Notes: a model not told the origin generated them from the letters alone. A stretch of 64,000 bases of DNA from Flavobacterium reichenbachii (GCF_002217435.1 NZ_MUHF01000001.1:168066-232065), one strand, 5' to 3'; positions 1 to 11,044 are shown, counted from the first letter of the stretch. Translations and numbers: made by a program.

Positions 1-215
1 AAGGGATTTTTTATTTTATAAAAGGATGTATTTTAAAAACGCTGTCTTTTCTACAAAAAAGAATCAAAATAAGTATACTTCTTTAGCAGAAAAATCTTAA
101 AACGCGAAATTTGGTATATTATGTTTAAAATGAGTTTGTTATGTTTTAAAAAGTAAGATTCACCGCAAGTTTTATTCATTATTTTTTTAACTTTATAGTT
201 CTAAATTTTTCAGCT

Positions 216-641
216 ATGACAGTAAATCAAATTTTAAATTCAAAAGGAAAAAATGTTTATTCTGTACTTCCTTCCAATACCGTATATGAAGCGCTAAAAG
301 AAATGGGAGAGAAGAATATAGGTGCAATTCTGGTTATAGAAGATCATGCTCTTAAAGGAATTTTATCTGAAAGAGATTATGCTCGAAAAATTGTTCTGAA
401 AGATAAATCATCAAAGGAAACTTTAGTACATGAAATTATGGAAAGTACAGTCTTTACTGTATCCTTGGCAGATAATTTAGACGCCTGCATGGAGCTCATG
501 AGTACTAAAAGAATTAGACATCTTCCGGTTTTAGAAGATGGAATTGTAGTAGGAATTATTTCTATCAGTGATGTCGTTAAAGCTATAATTGAAATTCAAA
601 AAGATACTATCCAATATTTGAATTCTTATATTTCTCAGTAA
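216..641 (+). CDS. CBS-domain-pair protein
   Basis: A 141-residue cytosolic protein made almost entirely of two CBS motifs (about residues 8-65 and 72-130), which together form one Bateman module. The first holds LKGILSERDYARKI and the second GIVVGIISISDVVKAII, both typical of CBS repeats. Such modules bind adenosine nucleotides such as AMP or ATP and normally regulate a partner; no catalytic domain is attached here, so the partner is unknown. It stands alone upstream of the malic enzyme gene with about 160 bases between. The ATG start is preceded by an AT-rich leader and fits the domain boundary. Confidence 0.85.
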   Translation: MTVNQILNSKGKNVYSVLPSNTVYEALKEMGEKNIGAILVIEDHALKGILSERDYARKIVLKDKSSKETLVHEIMESTVFTVSLADNLDACMELMSTKRIRHLPVLEDGIVVGIISISDVVKAIIEIQKDTIQYLNSYISQ

Positions 642-765
642 TATAAATTCATAAAAATCACTATTCAGAAGCGGTTCAGTGTAAGTTGAGTTGTTCCTGA
701 AGGCTGTTTATTGTTATTTTAAGAAAAGAAAGCGGTAAAAGCATACCTTTTTAAACCAAGACTTA

Positions 766-773
766 TATCTTTG
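766..773 (+). promoter_or_regulatory. -7 promoter box for maeB
   Basis: TATCTTTG matches the Bacteroidetes -7 consensus TAnnTTTG and lies 25 bases before the maeB ATG. No TTG was found at the usual 17-23 base spacing upstream, so only half of the promoter is supported. Confidence 0.5.
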
Positions 774-798
774 TAAGCTAGAATAAAAGCTAATAACA

Positions 799-3090
799 AT
801 GAATAAAGACAGTAAAAGAGAAGAGGCATTATTATATCATTCAAAGCCTACTCCAGGAAAAATTCAAGTAGTTCCAACAAAGAAATATGCAACTCAAAGA
901 GATTTATCTCTGGCATATTCACCAGGTGTTGCCGAACCGTGTTTAGAAATTGAAAAAAACATTGAAGACGTATACAAATATACAGCAAAAGGAAATTTAG
1001 TTGCCGTAATATCAAACGGTACTGCTGTTTTAGGGCTTGGAGACATTGGTCCGGAAGCTTCTAAACCAGTTATGGAAGGTAAAGGCTTATTGTTTAAAAT
1101 TTTCTCTGATATTGATGTTTTTGATATTGAAATTGGAACTAAAGACGTAGAAGAATTTATCCAGACTGTAAAAAATATTGCACCAACCTTTGGAGGAATA
1201 AACTTAGAAGATATTAAAGCTCCGGAATCTTTTGAAATCGAAAGAAGACTAGTAGAAGAATTAGACATTCCGGTAATGCACGATGACCAGCACGGTACTG
1301 CAATTATCTCTTCTGCAGCCTTAATTAATGCACTTGAATTAGCTGGAAAAAAAGCCGGAGATATAAAAATGGTAGTTTCTGGCGCAGGATCTGCTGCAAT
1401 TGCATGTACTGATTTATATGTGTTATTGGGCGTAAAAGTCGAAAATATTTTAATGTTTAATAGTAAAGGACTTTTAACAAAAGACAATCCTGCATTATCA
1501 GACTTGCAGTTAAAATATGCAATAAACGGTCCTTCACAAAGTCTGGCAGAAGCCGTAAATGGTGCCGACGTTTTTATCGGATTATCATCAGGAAATATTT
1601 TGTCACCTGAAATGTTATTGACAATGAATGCTAATCCGATTGTTTTTGCAATGGCAAATCCAAATCCGGAAATCGATTATAATCTGGCTGTTGAAACACG
1701 CAAAGATGTTATAATGGCTACAGGACGTTCTGATTTTCCTAATCAGGTAAATAATGTATTAGGTTTTCCTTATATTTTTAGAGGAGCACTGGATGTAAGA
1801 GCTACAAAAATTAACGAAGAAATGAAAATGGCAGCTGTAAAAGCTTTAGCTATTTTGGCAAAAGAACCAGTTCCAGAGCAGGTTAACGTAGCATATGGTG
1901 CAACAAAATTAGGTTTTGGGCAAGAATATATTATTCCTAAACCATTCGATCCTAGATTGATTACCATTGTAGCGCCCGCAGTTGCAAAAGCAGCAATGGA
2001 ATCTGGAGTAGCAAAAAATCCTATTACAGACTGGGCAGCTTATGAAGATGTGCTTCGCGAACGTATGGGGAACGATAATAAAATGGTTCGTTTAATTACT
2101 AACCGCGCAAAACTAGAACCTAAGAAAATTGTTTTTGCTGAAGCAGATCAATTAAATGTGCTGAAAGCAGCACAAATTGTTTATGAGGATGGGATTGGTT
2201 TTCCTGTTTTATTAGGAAATAAAGAGGCAATTTTAGAATTAAAACAAGAACTAGGTTTTGATGCTGATTTGGAAATCATTGATCCTAAAACTGATCAAGA
2301 AGAAGAAAGACGCAACAGATTTGCAAAATCATTCTGGGAAACAAGAGGACGCAGAGGTGTTTCTAAACTAGATGCTGAGAAATTCATGCGTGAAAGAAAC
2401 TATTTCGCAGCAATGATGGTAAATGAAGGAGAAGCAGATGCACTTGTTACCGGATATTCAAGAAGTTATCCTTCTGTTGTAAAACCAATGCTTCAATTAA
2501 TTGAAAAAGCACCTAATGCGTCTTTAGTAGCCACTGCAAACATGATGCTTACTTCTCGCGGACCAATGTTTTTATCAGATACAGCTATAAATATTAATCC
2601 ATCTGCTCAGGATTTAATTAATATTGCAATAATGACTGCTAAAACAGCCAAAATGTTTGGAGTTGAGCCTGTAATAGCAATGGTTTCCTATTCAAACTTT
2701 GGATCATCGAGCAACGAAAGTGCTGCAAAAGTAAGAGAAGCAGTAGCTTATTTGCATAAAAATCACCCTGAGATGGTTGTAGATGGTGAAATTCAGGCAG
2801 ATTTTGCTTTAAATCAAGAAATGCTGGAAGAAAAATTCCCTTTTTCTAAATTGGCAGGAAAAAAGGTAAACACCTTGATATTCCCTAATTTAGAATCTGC
2901 AAATATTACGTATAAATTGCTAAAAGAATTATATAAAGTAAATTCTATCGGCCCAATTATGATGGGAATGGGTAAACCTGTTCACATTTTTCAATTAGGA
3001 GCAAGTGTAGAAGAAATGGTAAATATGGCCGCAATTGCAGTTATTGACGCTCAGGAAAAAGAGCTTAAAAAAAATAAAACTGCTAAATAG
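799..3090 (+). CDS. maeB: NADP-dependent malic enzyme (malic enzyme-phosphotransacetylase fusion)
   Basis: A 763-residue two-part enzyme. Residues about 1-420 are the malic enzyme, which decarboxylates malate to pyruvate with NADP; visible motifs are LAYSPGVAEPCLEI, MHDDQHGTAI (metal and substrate site) and a Rossmann stretch VVSGAGSAAIAC. Residues about 430-763 resemble phosphate acetyltransferase, a known fusion in MaeB proteins where that domain is usually regulatory (acetyl-CoA sensing) rather than catalytic. The length is normal for MaeB. It supplies NADPH and pyruvate. It has its own -7 box and is followed 77 bases later by ruvA. Confidence 0.93.
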   Translation: MNKDSKREEALLYHSKPTPGKIQVVPTKKYATQRDLSLAYSPGVAEPCLEIEKNIEDVYKYTAKGNLVAVISNGTAVLGLGDIGPEASKPVMEGKGLLFKIFSDIDVFDIEIGTKDVEEFIQTVKNIAPTFGGINLEDIKAPESFEIERRLVEELDIPVMHDDQHGTAIISSAALINALELAGKKAGDIKMVVSGAGSAAIACTDLYVLLGVKVENILMFNSKGLLTKDNPALSDLQLKYAINGPSQSLAEAVNGADVFIGLSSGNILSPEMLLTMNANPIVFAMANPNPEIDYNLAVETRKDVIMATGRSDFPNQVNNVLGFPYIFRGALDVRATKINEEMKMAAVKALAILAKEPVPEQVNVAYGATKLGFGQEYIIPKPFDPRLITIVAPAVAKAAMESGVAKNPITDWAAYEDVLRERMGNDNKMVRLITNRAKLEPKKIVFAEADQLNVLKAAQIVYEDGIGFPVLLGNKEAILELKQELGFDADLEIIDPKTDQEEERRNRFAKSFWETRGRRGVSKLDAEKFMRERNYFAAMMVNEGEADALVTGYSRSYPSVVKPMLQLIEKAPNASLVATANMMLTSRGPMFLSDTAININPSAQDLINIAIMTAKTAKMFGVEPVIAMVSYSNFGSSSNESAAKVREAVAYLHKNHPEMVVDGEIQADFALNQEMLEEKFPFSKLAGKKVNTLIFPNLESANITYKLLKELYKVNSIGPIMMGMGKPVHIFQLGASVEEMVNMAAIAVIDAQEKELKKNKTAK

Positions 3091-3115
3091 TATATAAGGT
3101 AAGAATTCGGCAGTA

Positions 3116-3149
3116 TTGTCTTATTTTTATTGCATTTTTACTATATTTG
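3116..3149 (+). promoter_or_regulatory. TTG / TAnnTTTG promoter for ruvA (and possibly sprA)
   Basis: TTG at 3116-3118 and TATATTTG at 3142-3149 are separated by 23 bases, the upper end of the spacing reported for Flavobacterium promoters. The box ends 18 bases before the ruvA ATG and overlaps an in-frame TTG codon at 3147. That TTG therefore cannot be the real start. Confidence 0.65.
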
Positions 3150-3167
3150 GCACTTACTTATTACATT

Positions 3168-3749
3168 ATGATAGCACATTTGCAAGGAAAATTAGTTGAG
3201 AAAAATCCAACAGAAGTTGTGATCGATTGTGGCGGTGTTGGATATCATGTAAATATTTCTTTACATACCTTTTCGCTAATTCCAAATGCAGAACATATAA
3301 AATTGTATACGCATCTTCAAATCAAAGAAGATGCGCATACTTTATTTGGTTTTGTAGAAAAATCAGAGCGTGAAATTTTTAGAATGCTCCTGTCTGTTTC
3401 AGGCATTGGTGCAAACATTGCAAGAACAATGTTATCTTCTATTGAACCCAGACAAATTATTAATGCAATCGCCTCCGGAGATGTAGGTATAATTCAGTCA
3501 ATCAAAGGAATTGGAAACAAAACGGCTCAAAGAGTTATACTTGATTTAAAGGAGAAAGTGTTAAAGTTATACGATTTAGATGAAGTTTCAGTAGTCCAAA
3601 ACAATACAAATCGAGATGAAGCGTTATCTGCTTTGGAAGTTTTAGGATTTGTTCGCAAAACTTCAGAAAAAGTAGTGGAAAAGATTGTCAAAGAAGATCC
3701 CGAAGCTACTGTTGAAACAATCATCAAAAAGGCTTTAAAAAGTTTATAA
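3168..3749 (+). CDS. ruvA: Holliday junction branch migration protein RuvA
   Basis: A 193-residue DNA-binding subunit of the RuvAB branch-migration motor used in recombinational repair. The N-terminal OB-fold begins MIAHLQGKLVEK; the middle carries the two helix-hairpin-helix motifs (LLSVSGIGANIARTML and SIKGIGNKTAQRVILDL), and a flexible linker leads to the C-terminal RuvB-contact domain (about 150-193). An in-frame TTG 21 bases upstream was rejected because it lies inside the promoter box, and family members start with M-I. sprA follows after 25 bases, so the two are probably co-transcribed. Confidence 0.95.
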   Translation: MIAHLQGKLVEKNPTEVVIDCGGVGYHVNISLHTFSLIPNAEHIKLYTHLQIKEDAHTLFGFVEKSEREIFRMLLSVSGIGANIARTMLSSIEPRQIINAIASGDVGIIQSIKGIGNKTAQRVILDLKEKVLKLYDLDEVSVVQNNTNRDEALSALEVLGFVRKTSEKVVEKIVKEDPEATVETIIKKALKSL

Positions 3750-3774
3750 ATTCACTTTATATAAGAATAATTGT

Positions 3775-6700
3775 ATGCGTAAAATTTGTATTTTGTTGCT
3801 GGTTTTGTTTTGCGGTAATGTTTTACGTGCGCAAGTAAATCCCTCGCCTCAAGATACCACAAAAACAAGTTTTACAGTAGGTAAAGTAGAAGTTGAAAAT
3901 CCGCCGAGTGTACTTTCGGCTTATCGATACGATCCTATTACAGACCGTTATATCTACTCTAGTACTGTTGATGGTTTCTCAATTAACTATCCTATTATTT
4001 TAACACCGCAAGAATACGAAGACTTAGTTCTAAAAGAATCCAGAAGAGATTATTTTAGAAAAAAAGCCGACGCAATTGATGGTAAGAAAAAAGGAAGTGA
4101 AGCAGCAAAAAAAGATCTGCTTCCTCGTTATTACATCAATTCCAGCCTTTTTGAAAGTGTTTTCGGAAGTAATACAATAGACGTAAAACCTACCGGATCT
4201 GTTGAGATGGACCTTGGTTTACGATATACTAAACAAGACAATCCATCCTTTTCTCCCAGAAATAGATCCAGCCTTACTTTTGACTTTGATCAAAGAATCA
4301 GTATGAGTCTGATGGGGAAAGTTGGAACCCGATTGGAGGTAAATGCCAATTACGATACACAATCTACTTTTGCTTTTCAAAATTTATTTAAGCTTGCTTA
4401 CACGCCAACTGAAGACGATATTATTCAAAAAGTTGAGGTCGGTAACGTTAGTATGCCTCTTAACAGCACACTTATTCGTGGAGCACAAAGTTTATTTGGA
4501 GTAAAAACACAGCTGCAATTTGGAAGAACGACTGTTACTGGAGTTTTCTCAGAACAGAAGTCTCAAACCAAAAGTATAGTTGCAGAAGGTGGCGGCACTG
4601 TACAAAACTTTGATTTGTACGCCTTAGATTACGATAATGACCGACATTTCTTTTTATCTCAGTATTTTAGAAATAAATACGACGCTTCTTTAAAAAATTA
4701 CCCATTAATTCAAAGTCGTGTTCAGATTACGAGATTAGAAATCTGGGTTACCAATAAACAAAACAGGGTAGCATCAAATAATAATAACTTAAGAAATATT
4801 ATTGCACTTCAGGATTTAGGAGAGGCTCAGATTACCGGTGTTCCAGAAAATCAGGTTGTAGTAATAAGTTCTACAGCAGGTTTTTTTAGTAAACCAATTG
4901 ATACGCCAACAGATAACGAGAACAATAAATATAATCCCGCAACAATAGGTCAGGCAGGTTCATTCTTAAATCAGAATATTAGAGAAATTGTAACAGCAAA
5001 ATCTGGTTTTAATAATACTAATGTTAGTGAAGCTGCAGATTACTCTGTATTAGAAAATGCCAGAAAATTGGCAGCTACAGAATATACATTTAATCCGCAG
5101 TTAGGATATATCTCTTTACAACAGCGTTTGGCAAATGACGAAATTTTGGCAGTTGCTTACGAATATACAGAAGGAGGCACTGTGTATCGTGTTGGAGAAT
5201 TTGGAAGTGACGGAATTGATGCTACTGTAGTTACAGGAAGCAATAATTCTGATCAGGCTATTATTACGCAGAGTTTGGTTTTAAAAATGCTGAAAAGTAA
5301 TTTAACAAACGTACAGAATCCAGTTTGGAATTTGATGATGAAAAACGTTTATCAAATCCCGCAGGCATATCAAATTAAACAAGATGATTTTAGATTAAAC
5401 ATTCTTTATACAGATCCTTCGCCTATCAATTATATAACACCAGTTTTAGGATCTTCATTTCCTGCAAATCCAAGTCCGGACAATAAAGTTGATCAGACAC
5501 CATTATTGAATGTTTTTAATCTGGATCGTTTAAATTACAATAATGACCCGCAGACAGGAGGAGATGGTTTCTTTGATTATATTCCCGGAATAACTGTAGA
5601 TGTACAAAACGGTCGTATTGTCTTTACAACCAAAGAACCTTTTGGGGAACTATTATTTAAGAAATTACAAAATACCGGATCTGTCGAAAACTACGATGAT
5701 ACTAATACCTATAACCCAAACCAGCAGAAATATGTGTTTAGAAGCATGTATAGAAACACGCAGTCGGGAGCTTTGCAGGATAGTGACAAAAATAAATTCT
5801 TATTAAGAGGAAAATACAAATCATCAGGAAGTAATGGTATCCCAATCGGAGCTTTTAACGTACCTCAGGGTTCTGTAGTGGTTACAGCTGCAGGGAGAGT
5901 TTTGGTAGAAGGTATAGATTATAGTGTAGATTATCAATTAGGGCGAGTTCAGATTCTGGACCCTTCACTTCAGGCGTCAAATACACCAATCGAAGTTTCG
6001 TTAGAAAATAATTCTATTTTTGGGCAGCAGACCAGAAGATTTATGGGTTTCAATATAGAACATAAAATTTCTGAAAAATTTCTTATTGGCGGAACTTATT
6101 TAAAAATGACCGAAAGGCCTTTTACTCAAAAATCAAGCTATGGCCAGGAGTCTGTAAATAATACAATATTTGGTTTTAATGGAAATTATTCAACAGAAGT
6201 TCCTTTCTTGACCAGATTGGTAAACAAATTACCGAATATCGATACAGATGTTCCTTCTAATTTATCTATCCGAGGTGAGATTGCTTTCCTAAAACCCGAT
6301 GCTCCAAAGGCAAGTGATTTTGAGGGAGAAGCCACTATTTACGTAGATGATTTTGAGGGATCACAAACTACGATTGATATGAGATCAGCGTATGCATGGA
6401 GTCTGGCTTCTACACCTTTTGTAAATTCTATAAACGATAATACTTTTAATGCCAATTCAAATACATTAGAATACGGTTATAAACGTGCTAAGCTGGCCTG
6501 GTATACTGTCGATCCTGTTTTTTATTCTTCAAAACCATCAGGTATTACAAATGATGATTTATCATTAAATACAACAAGAAGAGTTTACAGCAGAGAACTT
6601 TATCCAAATACAGATATTGCTCAGGGACAAATACAAGTCATCAATACACTTGATTTAACTTATTATCCATCAGATAGAGGACCTTATAATAATAACCCAA

Positions 6701-9700
6701 GTTTTAGTACAAGTGCTCCGTCATCTAATTTTGGAGGTATTATGCGTGCTTTAAATTCAACCAATTTCGAACAAGGAAATGTAGAGTATATTCAATTTTG
6801 GGTATTAGATCCTTACGTAGGAAATGGAGAAGCACAGACCAATAATACGGGTAAAATTTATTTCAATTTAGGTGAAGTTTCAGAAGATGTACTGAAAGAC
6901 GGTAGAAAGCAATATGAAAATGGACTAGGACCAGACCAGATTATGGTAAAGCCACAGCCAATTTGGGGAGATGTTCCTGCCTCTCAATCTTTAATTTATG
7001 CATTTGATACCAATGCCGATAATCGAAGAAATCAAGACGTTGGTTTAGACGGTCTTCCTAATTCAAGAGAAGGTGCTGTTTATACTAATTTTGCTTCAGA
7101 ACTGGATCCTGCAGCAGATGATTATACATATTATTTGAATACACAGGGAGGTGTCTTAGATCGATATAAAAATTATAACGGACTTGAAGGAAATTCTGCA
7201 GTGAGTGTAGACGACCCTAATCGAGGTTCTACAACCCTTCCGGACGTGGAAGATATAAATCGTGATAACACGATGAATACTATTAATGCTTATTATGAAT
7301 ACAGCATTGATTTAAAACCAGGAATGCAGGTTGGGCAAAACTATATTACTGATGTTCGTGAGGTAACCAATGTTGAACTGCCAAACGGATCAACAACAAA
7401 TGCAAGATGGATTCAGTTTAAAATTCCGGTTTCACAACCACAAAATACAATTGGAAATATTACTGATTTTAGATCTATTCGTTTTATGCGAATGTTTATG
7501 ACAGGATTTAGTGATCAGATGACAGTTCGTTTTGGAGCTTTAGATTTAGTTAGAGGTGAGTGGAGAAGGTATACAGGAACACTTGATGCAAACGATACAA
7601 ATCCTGACGATGATGGCGTTGAGTTTGATGTTGCAGCAGTTAATATTCAGGAGAATAGTACAAAATGCCCTGTAAATTATGTGATTCCGCCAGGAGTTCA
7701 GAGAGAGCAGTTGTACAATAACAATACAATTATTAACCAAAATGAGCAATCATTGGCGGTTAGAGTTGGAGGAGCTGGATTAGAATATCAAGATTCAAGA
7801 GCTGTATTTAAAAATGTAAGTGTTGATATGCGTCAATACAAAAAATTAAAAATGTTTATGCATGCTGAGTCTTTACCAAACGAAAATCCTCTTTTAGATG
7901 ATGAAATGATTGGATTTATCCGTTTCGGAAATGACTTTACACAAAACTATTATCAAGTTGAAATTCCATTAAAAGTAACAGGAAGCGGCGGTTCATGTAC
8001 AATAAGTGCCGATAGAGTCTGGATGGAAGATAATGATATTGATCTTGCTCTGGAATTATTAACCAGAATGAAGATTAAAGCAATGAGCATTGATATTAAC
8101 TCAGATAAAAGAGATATAAATGGTGTTTATTATCCTGATGATGATTTGGGTTTAAGCGATGGAGATGGTGATTCAAGATTAAGATTGGGTATCAAAGGAA
8201 ATCCGAATTTTGGTTTGGTACGAAATTTAATGGTCGGAGTAAAAAGTCGTGCTATTAATAAAGATATTAAAGGAGAAGTTTGGTTTAATGAACTTCGTCT
8301 TGCCGATTTGGAAAATAAGGGCGGAATGGCAGCATTGTTAAATGTTGATACCAATTTGGCAGATTTTGCTACAGTTTCTGCTTCTGGTAGAAAAAGTACA
8401 ATTGGTTTTGGATCTTTGGAGCAGGGAGCAAACGAAAGAGATCGTGAAGATGTACAACAATATAATATTGTTACTAATCTTAATTTAGGTAAATTATTAC
8501 CACCAAGATGGGGCATAAACCTTCCTTTTAATTATGCTATCGGCGAAGAAGTAATTACACCAGAATACGATCCTTTTAATCAGGATATTAAATTAGATCA
8601 ATTGATTAGAGAAACAACTGATCAGGCAGAAAAAGATAACATCAGAACTCGTGCTGTAGATTATACAAAACGAAGAAGCATCAATTTTATTGGAGTACGA
8701 AAAGACAGAGCGCCAGAACAAAAACCACATATATACGATGTGGAGAATTTGACATTCTCTCAATCTTACAATCAAGTAGAAAGACATGATTATGAAGTTG
8801 AAAATTATGATGATGAGCAAACAAGTACCTCTGTAAATTATGCATACACTTTTCAGCCAAAAGAAGTAGTTCCTTTCAAACAAACCAAATTCATGAAAAG
8901 CAGTGAGTATTGGAAACTGCTGAGTGATATTAATTTTAATTATCTGCCGTCGAATATATCTTTTAATACCAATATTTTAAGACAAAGTAACCGTCAGCAA
9001 TACAGACAAGTTGATGTAGAGGGAATTGGTTTAGATCCTCTTTACAGACGAAATTTTGCTTTTAATTATCAATACGGATTTGGTTTTAACCTGACAAAAT
9101 CATTGAAGTTAAATTATACAGCTGCATCTAATAATATCGTGAGAAATTTCATGAACGATGACAATACGCCTAAAGAAGATTTTAATATCTGGGATGATTA
9201 TTTTGATATCGGAACACCAAATCAGCACGTGCAGCAATTAGTTTTGAATTATGATATTCCGATTAATAAAATTCCAATTTTTGGATTTATAAAAGCAAAC
9301 TATTCTTATACCGCAGATTATAACTGGCAGCGTTCTTCGACAGCGCTTTCTCAGTACGAAGATGAAAATGGATTACTATGGGATTTAGGAAATACCATTC
9401 AAAATGCCAATTCAAATACATTGACGACGACCTTTAATATGAATACACTGTATAAGTATTTAGGTCTGACTCCGGGAGCAAAAGTAAAAGCAAAAGCGAA
9501 GCCGGCAGCACCGCCAAAACCTGGAGAGAAAATTGTCAATACAGCAAAACCAGTTACAAGCAGCAATCCGTTTTATGATGGTTTGATTGGCATATTGACC
9601 AGTGTGAAAAATATACAGGTTAATTACACGGAAAACAGCGGAACAGTTTTACCTGGATACACTCCAAGTGTCGGTTTCTTCGGAACCTCGAGACCAACAT

Positions 9701-11007
9701 TAGGATTTGTTTTCGGAAGTCAGGATGATGTTCGTTACGAAGCGGCTAAAAACGGCTGGCTGACTACTTATCAGGAATTCAATCAAAACTTTACTCAGGT
9801 AAATAATAAGCTTTTAAAAATCACGGCAAATATTGATTTGTTCCCGGATTTGAAAATTGATTTAGCAATGGATCGTTCGTATTCAGAAAATTCATCAGAG
9901 CAGTATAGTGTTAATCAGGCTACTGGAGAATATGTGCCCCTTTCACCTTATACTTATGGAATGTTCTCTATATCAACAGTCCTAATTAAAACGGCTTTTT
10001 CTACAAGTAACGAAACACAATCTGCCGCATTTGATGATTTTAGAGAAAATCGTTTGGTAATTGCGAATCGTCTGGCAGAAGAAAGATACGGAGCAACAGT
10101 TCCAAGATATGATGCTTCGGCTCTTCCATTGGCAGATGCTACAGCACCATTAACAGACATTGCAAATCCAGAAAATGCAGATAGAAAAAAGATCATTTCA
10201 AATGATGGATATCCAATAGGATACGGAAAAAGCAATCAGGCAGTATTGCTGCCTTCTTTCCTCGCAGCGTATTCGGGTAAAGATGCTTCTAGCAGTTCGA
10301 CAGATATTTTTAGAAATTTCCCTATTCCAAACTGGAGTATAAAGTATAATGGATTAATGCGCTACAAATACTTTAAAGATAAATTTAAGCGTTTTTCATT
10401 ACAGCATAACTATAGAGCATCTTATACAATCAATCAGTTTAGGTCTAATTTTGATTATACTGAATCTCCAAATGGGGTAGATGTAAATGGTAATTTCTAT
10501 AATAAAACAGTGATGTCAAATATCAACTTGGTTGAGCAGTTCAGCCCGCTGATCCGTGTAGATTTTGAGTTGAAAAGCTCGCTGCGTGTACTGACCGAGA
10601 TCAAAAAAGACAGAGCATTGTCTATGAGTTTTGATAACAATTTATTGACAGAAGTAAAAGGAATAGAATATGTTGTAGGTTTAGGATACCGTTTTAAAGA
10701 TGTTATTTTCTCCTCTAGATTAGCTGATAATCCAACAGGAATTATTAAAAGTGATATCAACATAAAAGCAGATTTCTCTTTTAGAAACAACGAGACATTG
10801 GTACGTTATTTAGATTACGATAATAATCAATTAGGAGCAGGTCAGAATATTTGGTCGCTTAAACTTACTGCAGATTATTCTTTCAGTAAAAATCTAACGG
10901 CTATATTTTATTACGATCATTCGTTTTCAAAAGCAGTTATTTCAACATCATTTCCTTTGACAAACATCAGATCAGGATTTACATTACGTTATAATTTTGG
11001 AAATTAA
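3775..11007 (+). CDS. sprA: SprA/Sov, type IX secretion outer-membrane translocon
   Basis: A very large 2410-residue protein with a cleavable signal peptide (MRKICILLLVLFCGNVLRAQ, residues 1-20). SprA is the outer-membrane translocon barrel of the type IX secretion system; it is called Sov in Porphyromonas, and cryo-EM of F. johnsoniae SprA showed a single-chain 36-strand barrel. The size, the repeated amphipathic beta-strand pattern with aromatic strand ends, and the C-terminal strand ending TLRYNFGN fit this family. The ruvA upstream and gcvH downstream neighbours match the F. johnsoniae sprA neighbourhood as I remember it. A Lys/Ala/Pro-rich linker at about residues 1900-1927 looks like a low-complexity loop. 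It is essential for secretion of adhesins and for gliding in relatives. Confidence 0.95.
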   Translation: MRKICILLLVLFCGNVLRAQVNPSPQDTTKTSFTVGKVEVENPPSVLSAYRYDPITDRYIYSSTVDGFSINYPIILTPQEYEDLVLKESRRDYFRKKADAIDGKKKGSEAAKKDLLPRYYINSSLFESVFGSNTIDVKPTGSVEMDLGLRYTKQDNPSFSPRNRSSLTFDFDQRISMSLMGKVGTRLEVNANYDTQSTFAFQNLFKLAYTPTEDDIIQKVEVGNVSMPLNSTLIRGAQSLFGVKTQLQFGRTTVTGVFSEQKSQTKSIVAEGGGTVQNFDLYALDYDNDRHFFLSQYFRNKYDASLKNYPLIQSRVQITRLEIWVTNKQNRVASNNNNLRNIIALQDLGEAQITGVPENQVVVISSTAGFFSKPIDTPTDNENNKYNPATIGQAGSFLNQNIREIVTAKSGFNNTNVSEAADYSVLENARKLAATEYTFNPQLGYISLQQRLANDEILAVAYEYTEGGTVYRVGEFGSDGIDATVVTGSNNSDQAIITQSLVLKMLKSNLTNVQNPVWNLMMKNVYQIPQAYQIKQDDFRLNILYTDPSPINYITPVLGSSFPANPSPDNKVDQTPLLNVFNLDRLNYNNDPQTGGDGFFDYIPGITVDVQNGRIVFTTKEPFGELLFKKLQNTGSVENYDDTNTYNPNQQKYVFRSMYRNTQSGALQDSDKNKFLLRGKYKSSGSNGIPIGAFNVPQGSVVVTAAGRVLVEGIDYSVDYQLGRVQILDPSLQASNTPIEVSLENNSIFGQQTRRFMGFNIEHKISEKFLIGGTYLKMTERPFTQKSSYGQESVNNTIFGFNGNYSTEVPFLTRLVNKLPNIDTDVPSNLSIRGEIAFLKPDAPKASDFEGEATIYVDDFEGSQTTIDMRSAYAWSLASTPFVNSINDNTFNANSNTLEYGYKRAKLAWYTVDPVFYSSKPSGITNDDLSLNTTRRVYSRELYPNTDIAQGQIQVINTLDLTYYPSDRGPYNNNPSFSTSAPSSNFGGIMRALNSTNFEQGNVEYIQFWVLDPYVGNGEAQTNNTGKIYFNLGEVSEDVLKDGRKQYENGLGPDQIMVKPQPIWGDVPASQSLIYAFDTNADNRRNQDVGLDGLPNSREGAVYTNFASELDPAADDYTYYLNTQGGVLDRYKNYNGLEGNSAVSVDDPNRGSTTLPDVEDINRDNTMNTINAYYEYSIDLKPGMQVGQNYITDVREVTNVELPNGSTTNARWIQFKIPVSQPQNTIGNITDFRSIRFMRMFMTGFSDQMTVRFGALDLVRGEWRRYTGTLDANDTNPDDDGVEFDVAAVNIQENSTKCPVNYVIPPGVQREQLYNNNTIINQNEQSLAVRVGGAGLEYQDSRAVFKNVSVDMRQYKKLKMFMHAESLPNENPLLDDEMIGFIRFGNDFTQNYYQVEIPLKVTGSGGSCTISADRVWMEDNDIDLALELLTRMKIKAMSIDINSDKRDINGVYYPDDDLGLSDGDGDSRLRLGIKGNPNFGLVRNLMVGVKSRAINKDIKGEVWFNELRLADLENKGGMAALLNVDTNLADFATVSASGRKSTIGFGSLEQGANERDREDVQQYNIVTNLNLGKLLPPRWGINLPFNYAIGEEVITPEYDPFNQDIKLDQLIRETTDQAEKDNIRTRAVDYTKRRSINFIGVRKDRAPEQKPHIYDVENLTFSQSYNQVERHDYEVENYDDEQTSTSVNYAYTFQPKEVVPFKQTKFMKSSEYWKLLSDINFNYLPSNISFNTNILRQSNRQQYRQVDVEGIGLDPLYRRNFAFNYQYGFGFNLTKSLKLNYTAASNNIVRNFMNDDNTPKEDFNIWDDYFDIGTPNQHVQQLVLNYDIPINKIPIFGFIKANYSYTADYNWQRSSTALSQYEDENGLLWDLGNTIQNANSNTLTTTFNMNTLYKYLGLTPGAKVKAKAKPAAPPKPGEKIVNTAKPVTSSNPFYDGLIGILTSVKNIQVNYTENSGTVLPGYTPSVGFFGTSRPTLGFVFGSQDDVRYEAAKNGWLTTYQEFNQNFTQVNNKLLKITANIDLFPDLKIDLAMDRSYSENSSEQYSVNQATGEYVPLSPYTYGMFSISTVLIKTAFSTSNETQSAAFDDFRENRLVIANRLAEERYGATVPRYDASALPLADATAPLTDIANPENADRKKIISNDGYPIGYGKSNQAVLLPSFLAAYSGKDASSSSTDIFRNFPIPNWSIKYNGLMRYKYFKDKFKRFSLQHNYRASYTINQFRSNFDYTESPNGVDVNGNFYNKTVMSNINLVEQFSPLIRVDFELKSSLRVLTEIKKDRALSMSFDNNLLTEVKGIEYVVGLGYRFKDVIFSSRLADNPTGIIKSDINIKADFSFRNNETLVRYLDYDNNQLGAGQNIWSLKLTADYSFSKNLTAIFYYDHSFSKAVISTSFPLTNIRSGFTLRYNFGN

Positions 11008-11044
11008 ATTTGAATTTCTAAACCAAATTTAATTAGAAGATTGT

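Noticed and set aside
1..215. Search for a gene or RNA at the left edge
   Set aside because: AT-rich sequence with no open frame, hairpin or exact promoter box that I could support.
894..1487. 197-residue open frame antisense to maeB
   Set aside because: It lies wholly within the conserved malic enzyme frame, and its product has no recognisable feature.
8130..8516. 128-residue open frame antisense to sprA
   Set aside because: Shadow of the strongly supported sprA frame; no promoter box or signal sequence.
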